Made by a program: the position numbers and the translations under genes
Origin: Cupriavidus metallidurans CH34
Lineage (GTDB): Bacteria > Pseudomonadota > Gammaproteobacteria > Burkholderiales > Burkholderiaceae
DNA: 64,000 bases
Assembly: GCF_000196015.1 (NCBI RefSeq)
Contig: NC_007974.2
Coordinates: 1,364,001-1,428,000 of the forward strand
Reading direction: 5' to 3'
The notes under the pieces: generated by a model
The model's input: the letters and a program-made list of their open reading frames with translations, nothing else
What the model was told of the DNA's origin: nothing
The model's database searches: none
In this document: positions 60,869-64,000 of the stretch, piece by piece
How the letters are laid out: every line of letters begins with the position of its first letter
How positions within the stretch are numbered: the first letter of the stretch is position 1

Positions 60869-61731
60869 GCGCGCCTCCCGTAGAGACCTGCCGGAAACGC
60901 TACCAGCAGCAGCACCATCATTGCGTAGATCACGAACGCGCCGATCTCGGGCACGTAGTACTTGCCTGCCACGTCCGCCACGCCCAACACGATCGCGGCG
61001 ACCAGCGAGCCACGGATACTCCCGGCACCGCCAACGGCGACCACGAGCAGGAAATACACCATGTACTTGAGCGGGAACGTCGGATCGAGGCCCAGCACGT
61101 CGATGCCCAGCCCACCGCCAAGTCCGGCCAGGCCCGATCCCAGCGCGAAGGTCAGGCTGAACACGCGTTCGACGTCGATGCCAAGCCCGCGCGCCGCCTG
61201 CTGATGATCGACTGCCGCGCGCACCTGCGCGCCAAAGCGGGTACGCGCAACAAGCCACCCAAGCGCCAGCGTGATGGCGATCACGACCGCGATCAGGAAC
61301 AGGCGGTAGGCGCCGAGGTCGACCCCGCCCACGCGAACCTGCCCGATCAGGAAATCCGGCAATACCACGGGCTGCTGGCCCGGGCCGAACAGCCACGTGG
61401 CGCCCGCCATCGCCATGAAGGTCAGGCCGATCGAGAACAGCACCTGATCCAGGTGGCTGGCCCGATACAGCCTGCGATAGAGCGTGCGCTCAAGCACCCA
61501 GCCGGCTGCCGCCGCGCCCAGGAACGCCAGCGGCAATGCTGCCAGGAACGGCACCCCGGCCCGGTTCATCAGCACCACCGCCACGTAGCCACCAAGCATC
61601 GCGAACGCGCCATGTGCCAGGTTCACGAAGTTCATCAGCCCCATCGTCACGGACAGCCCGATGCTGATGAGGAACAGCAGGCTGCCGTATGCCACGCCAT
61701 CGAACAGCACGCCAGGCAAGCTCGATATCAC
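60865..61731 (-). CDS. livH: ABC transporter permease LivH
   Basis: 288 aa from GTG 61731. MGLMNFVNLAHGAFAMLGGYVAV is the LivH signature; RTRFGAQVRAAVDHQQAARGLGIDVERVF is the coupling loop. First gene of the operon; partner solute-binding protein is probably the one at 56010, though not adjacent. The substrate is unknown. Confidence 0.9.
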   Translation of the reverse strand: MISSLPGVLFDGVAYGSLLFLISIGLSVTMGLMNFVNLAHGAFAMLGGYVAVVLMNRAGVPFLAALPLAFLGAAAAGWVLERTLYRRLYRASHLDQVLFSIGLTFMAMAGATWLFGPGQQPVVLPDFLIGQVRVGGVDLGAYRLFLIAVVIAITLALGWLVARTRFGAQVRAAVDHQQAARGLGIDVERVFSLTFALGSGLAGLGGGLGIDVLGLDPTFPLKYMVYFLLVVAVGGAGSIRGSLVAAIVLGVADVAGKYYVPEIGAFVIYAMMVLLLVAFPAGLYGRRA

Positions 61732-61899
61732 AATCCGGTCCTTTTCATGGATGACCGCGCGTTCGGGAAGGTTGGCGCCGATTGTTCAGGTCTCGCCGCA
61801 TTTTTGCAATCGGGCGCGACCCGCGCAGCACCCGGTGCCGGTTTACTTCGCCCCCCACAAGCGCTAAGGTCGTTGCACCTGACAGCCGGGGACATCGCC

Positions 61900-62823
61900 A
61901 TGTCGATTGACCGCCGCACCTTTCTGGGAATCTCCGCCTCGCTGGCCGCGCTGCCAGCCGGCCTCACGCTCGGCAACACGGCCAGCGCCGCAACCGTCGA
62001 CGCGCCGATGCGTCGCAAGATTCCGGGCTCGACCGTGCAATTGCCCGTCATTGGCATGGGGACGGCCCGTACGTTCAACACCGGCAAGAGCACCGAAGAA
62101 CGCGCACCCCTGACCGAAGTCATGGCCGTGCTGCTGCAACGCCTGCCAAGCGCCGTCGTCGATACCGCGCCGAGCTATGGCAGCGCCGAAGCGGTGACCG
62201 GCGACCTGCTGCAAGCCGCCGACGCGCGGCGCCGCGTCTTCCTGGCCACCAAGATCTCAGCCAACGCAGCCAGTGCACCAGCGCAGTTCGCCAGTTCGCT
62301 ATCTGATCTGCATACGGATGCGGTCGATTTGCTGCAGGTGCACAACCTGATCGACTGGCGCGACAACCTGAAGCTGCTTCGGCAATGGAAGGAACAGCGC
62401 AAGACGCGGTATATCGGCATCACCCACTATCGGGAAGACGCGCAGGATGCCGTCGCGCAGATCGTGCGGGCCGAGAGGCTCGACTTCGTCCAGATCAACT
62501 ATTCACTGGGCGAACGCGGTGCCGAGCGCGTGTTGCTGCCGCTATGCCAGGAGCGCGGCGTAGCCGTGTTGATCAACCGCCCGTTCCAGGACGGGCGCCT
62601 GTTTGCGGCCGTCAAGGGCAAGCCCGTGCCAGACTGGGCCGCCGAGGTCGACTGCGAGTCCTGGGGTCAGCTCTTCCTGAAGTTCATCGTCAGTCATCCC
62701 GCTGTCACCGCCGCCATCCCGGCCACCTCCAATCCGCACAATATGCTCGACAACGCAGGCGCCGCGTTCGGGCGGATGCCCGATACGCCCGAACGCGCCC
62801 GCATCGCAGCGGCGCTGGCCTGA
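61900..62823 (+). CDS. Tat-exported aldo/keto reductase
   Basis: 307 aa from ATG 61900. A twin-arginine signal (DRRTFLGISASLAALPAG, cleavage near ASAA) precedes an AKR barrel with the catalytic tetrad Asp and Tyr in VDTAPSYGSAE, Lys in LATKISAN and His in LLQVHNLID. Export of an NAD(P)H-using enzyme is odd because the periplasm has little cofactor; Tat could carry it folded with cofactor bound. Divergent from livH. The stop is followed by 12-bp repeats. Confidence 0.85.
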   Translation: MSIDRRTFLGISASLAALPAGLTLGNTASAATVDAPMRRKIPGSTVQLPVIGMGTARTFNTGKSTEERAPLTEVMAVLLQRLPSAVVDTAPSYGSAEAVTGDLLQAADARRRVFLATKISANAASAPAQFASSLSDLHTDAVDLLQVHNLIDWRDNLKLLRQWKEQRKTRYIGITHYREDAQDAVAQIVRAERLDFVQINYSLGERGAERVLLPLCQERGVAVLINRPFQDGRLFAAVKGKPVPDWAAEVDCESWGQLFLKFIVSHPAVTAAIPATSNPHNMLDNAGAAFGRMPDTPERARIAAALA

Positions 62824-62850
62824 CTGCTGACCTGACTGCTGGCCTGACCG
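62812..62850. repeat. 12-bp tandem repeat over the stop codon
   Basis: GCCTGACTGCTG, ACCTGACTGCTG and GCCTGACC follow each other across the TGA of the aldo/keto reductase gene, each copy containing TGA. Confidence 0.65.
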
Positions 62851-62862
62851 TCGGCCCTCGCC

Positions 62863-64000
62863 ATGGACACTCCGGACCTGCCTCCCAATCCCGCCGGCCC
62901 CAGCGGGCTGCTTGGCATCGATCGGAGCGAAACCCCGGCCGTGGTGGCGGGCTTCCTATTCTTCTTCTGCCTGTTCGCGAGCTACTTCATGCTGCGGCCC
63001 GTGCGGGAGACGATGGGCATCGCTGGCGGCGTGCAGAATCTGCAGTGGCTGTTTACCGCGACGTTCGTGGTGATGCTCGTGGCCATCCCGTTCTACGGCG
63101 CATGTTGCAAGTGGCTGCCGCGCCGGCGCTTCGTGCCATGGGTCTACGCATTCTTCATCGCCAACCTCGTGGCGTTCGCGCTGGTCACCCGCGCCCTGCC
63201 CGATAGTGTCTGGCTGGCCCGCGTGTTCTATGTCTGGATCTCGGTCTTCAACCTGTTTGTGGTATCGGTGGCGTGGAGCCTGATGGCCGATGTATTTCGG
63301 CCCGAACAGGCCAAGCGACTGTTCGCCATCATCGCGGCGGGCGCCAGCGCAGGTGGTCTCGCCGGACCCGTACTCGGCGCCGGGCTCGTGGGACACATCG
63401 GATTGACTGGCCTGATGTTGCTGTCGGCCGCGTTGCTGGCCGCGACGCTGCCCGGGGTCGGCTACCTGTTCGCCTGGCGACGCAGGTATGGAGCGGGTGC
63501 GCCCGGCAGCGAGACAGCTTCGGCGGCGGACCCCGCGCAACCGGTAGGCGGCGGACTCTGGGCTGGCCTGTCCCTGGTCCTCCGTTCCCGGTACCTCATC
63601 GGTATCAGCCTGTTCGTGATCCTGCTGGCCACATCGAGCACGTTCCTCTACTTCGAGCAGGCACGACTGGTGGCGGCCACCTTCCACTCGCGTGCGCAGC
63701 AGACACAGGTATTCAGCGCGCTCGACGCCACCGTGCAGGCGCTAACGATCCTCGTGCAGATCTTCTTTTCAGGACGCGTGGCGCGGCGCTACGGCGTGAC
63801 CGCCCTGTTGACCGCCGTGCCGCTGGCCGTGACCGGCGGCTTCCTGCTACTGGCGATGTGGCCCACATTCGGCGTGCTCGCGGCTGCCATGATCGTGCGG
63901 CGCGTCGGGGAGTACGCGATGCTGCGCCCCGGCCGGGAGATGCTGTTTACGGTGGTCGACCCGGAAACCAAGTACAAGGCCAAGAACGTCATCGATACCG
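62863..64000 (+). CDS. NTP/NDP-exchange-type (Npt/Tlc-like) membrane transporter, 3' truncated
   Basis: Open from ATG 62863 to the window end (379 codons visible). Many membrane helices beginning VVAGFLFFFCLFASYFMLRPVRETMG. RVFYVWISVFNLFVVSVAWSLMADVF and KRLFAIIAAGASAGGLAGP match the proteobacterial proteins related to nucleotide transporters and MFS. In free-living bacteria their cargo is unknown; energy parasitism, as in Rickettsia, is not implied. The C-terminus lies outside the window. Confidence 0.75.
   Translation, partial: MDTPDLPPNPAGPSGLLGIDRSETPAVVAGFLFFFCLFASYFMLRPVRETMGIAGGVQNLQWLFTATFVVMLVAIPFYGACCKWLPRRRFVPWVYAFFIANLVAFALVTRALPDSVWLARVFYVWISVFNLFVVSVAWSLMADVFRPEQAKRLFAIIAAGASAGGLAGPVLGAGLVGHIGLTGLMLLSAALLAATLPGVGYLFAWRRRYGAGAPGSETASAADPAQPVGGGLWAGLSLVLRSRYLIGISLFVILLATSSTFLYFEQARLVAATFHSRAQQTQVFSALDATVQALTILVQIFFSGRVARRYGVTALLTAVPLAVTGGFLLLAMWPTFGVLAAAMIVRRVGEYAMLRPGREMLFTVVDPETKYKAKNVIDT

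Noticed and set aside
60869..61396. N-terminal extension of livM into livH
   Set aside because: Overlaps livH fully on the same strand in another frame and lacks membrane character; ATG 60868 overlaps the livH stop by 4 bp as expected for coupled genes.

Overview
The window is GC-rich, gene-dense DNA of a free-living, metabolically versatile beta-proteobacterium. The long-form isocitrate lyase, opgGH, several HU-like proteins, the FMN-riboswitch-controlled ribB, a carboxymuconolactone decarboxylase paired with an AraC regulator, and the sugar-acid catabolic genes fit the Cupriavidus/Ralstonia group of Burkholderiaceae. That assignment rests on recognising protein families, not on a database search. 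I see no rRNA, tRNA, CRISPR array, prophage or complete insertion sequence. One small inverted-repeat element and one regulator remnant are the only clear traces of mobility or decay.

Layout. Bases 1-3700: a partial hypothetical gene, a small acidic protein, a Gly/Tyr-rich lipoprotein, a candidate orphan small RNA, a TetR regulator whose N-terminus is a 9-bp tandem repeat, and a cardiolipin synthase. Bases 3700-8900: a signalling block with a degenerate response regulator, an EAL-CBS-GGDEF protein and a chemoreceptor; a perfect inverted pair of DnaA boxes lies just before it. Bases 9200-13130: a HAD-like pseudoenzyme, a CMD/AraC divergent pair, an IclR regulator with a clear palindromic operator, and a CHMI-type isomerase. 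Bases 13200-17500: galactarate/glucarate catabolism (garD, a gudP-like transporter, kdgD). Bases 17600-19230: isocitrate lyase. Bases 19600-29420: an AraC remnant, cupin, NnrU, GNAT, 2OG-Fe oxygenase, histone-tailed HU, Mpo1-like protein, arylamine N-acetyltransferase, SDR plus acyl-CoA synthetase, CreA, thioesterase and HU. Bases 29900-34400: an ammonium transporter behind a probable sigma-54 promoter, MscS, a Bcr/CflA-type exporter and a secreted protein. Bases 34600-44050: opgGH, two envelope proteins, ribB with its riboswitch, an XRE regulator, YdcH and PPK2. Bases 44200-48300: a HigBA-type toxin-antitoxin pair, a CorC/HlyC-type transporter, a degenerate EAL protein and an entericidin. Bases 48400-55900: the amino-sugar-acid locus described next. 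Bases 56000-61730: a branched-chain-type ABC transporter split into a solute-binding protein and a separate livHMGF operon, with a small mobile-element-like repeat between them. Bases 61900-64000: a Tat-targeted aldo/keto reductase and a truncated nucleotide-transporter-family gene.

The most interesting system is the divergent locus at 48420-55875. It holds an RpiR/MurR regulator, an N-acyl-D-amino-acid deacylase with all metal ligands, a RidA imine hydrolase, a GntP gluconate-type permease, a D-serine-dehydratase-like PLP lyase, KDG kinase and KDPG aldolase. Together they would make a complete path from N-acetyl-D-glucosaminate (or free D-glucosaminate) through 2-keto-3-deoxygluconate to pyruvate and glyceraldehyde-3-phosphate. 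Each family is well known; the pathway reading is inference from their combination.

A second theme is short tandem duplication. 9-13 bp repeats sit on or just past the stop codon of several genes, inside the tetR coding region, and in the kdgK-eda gap.
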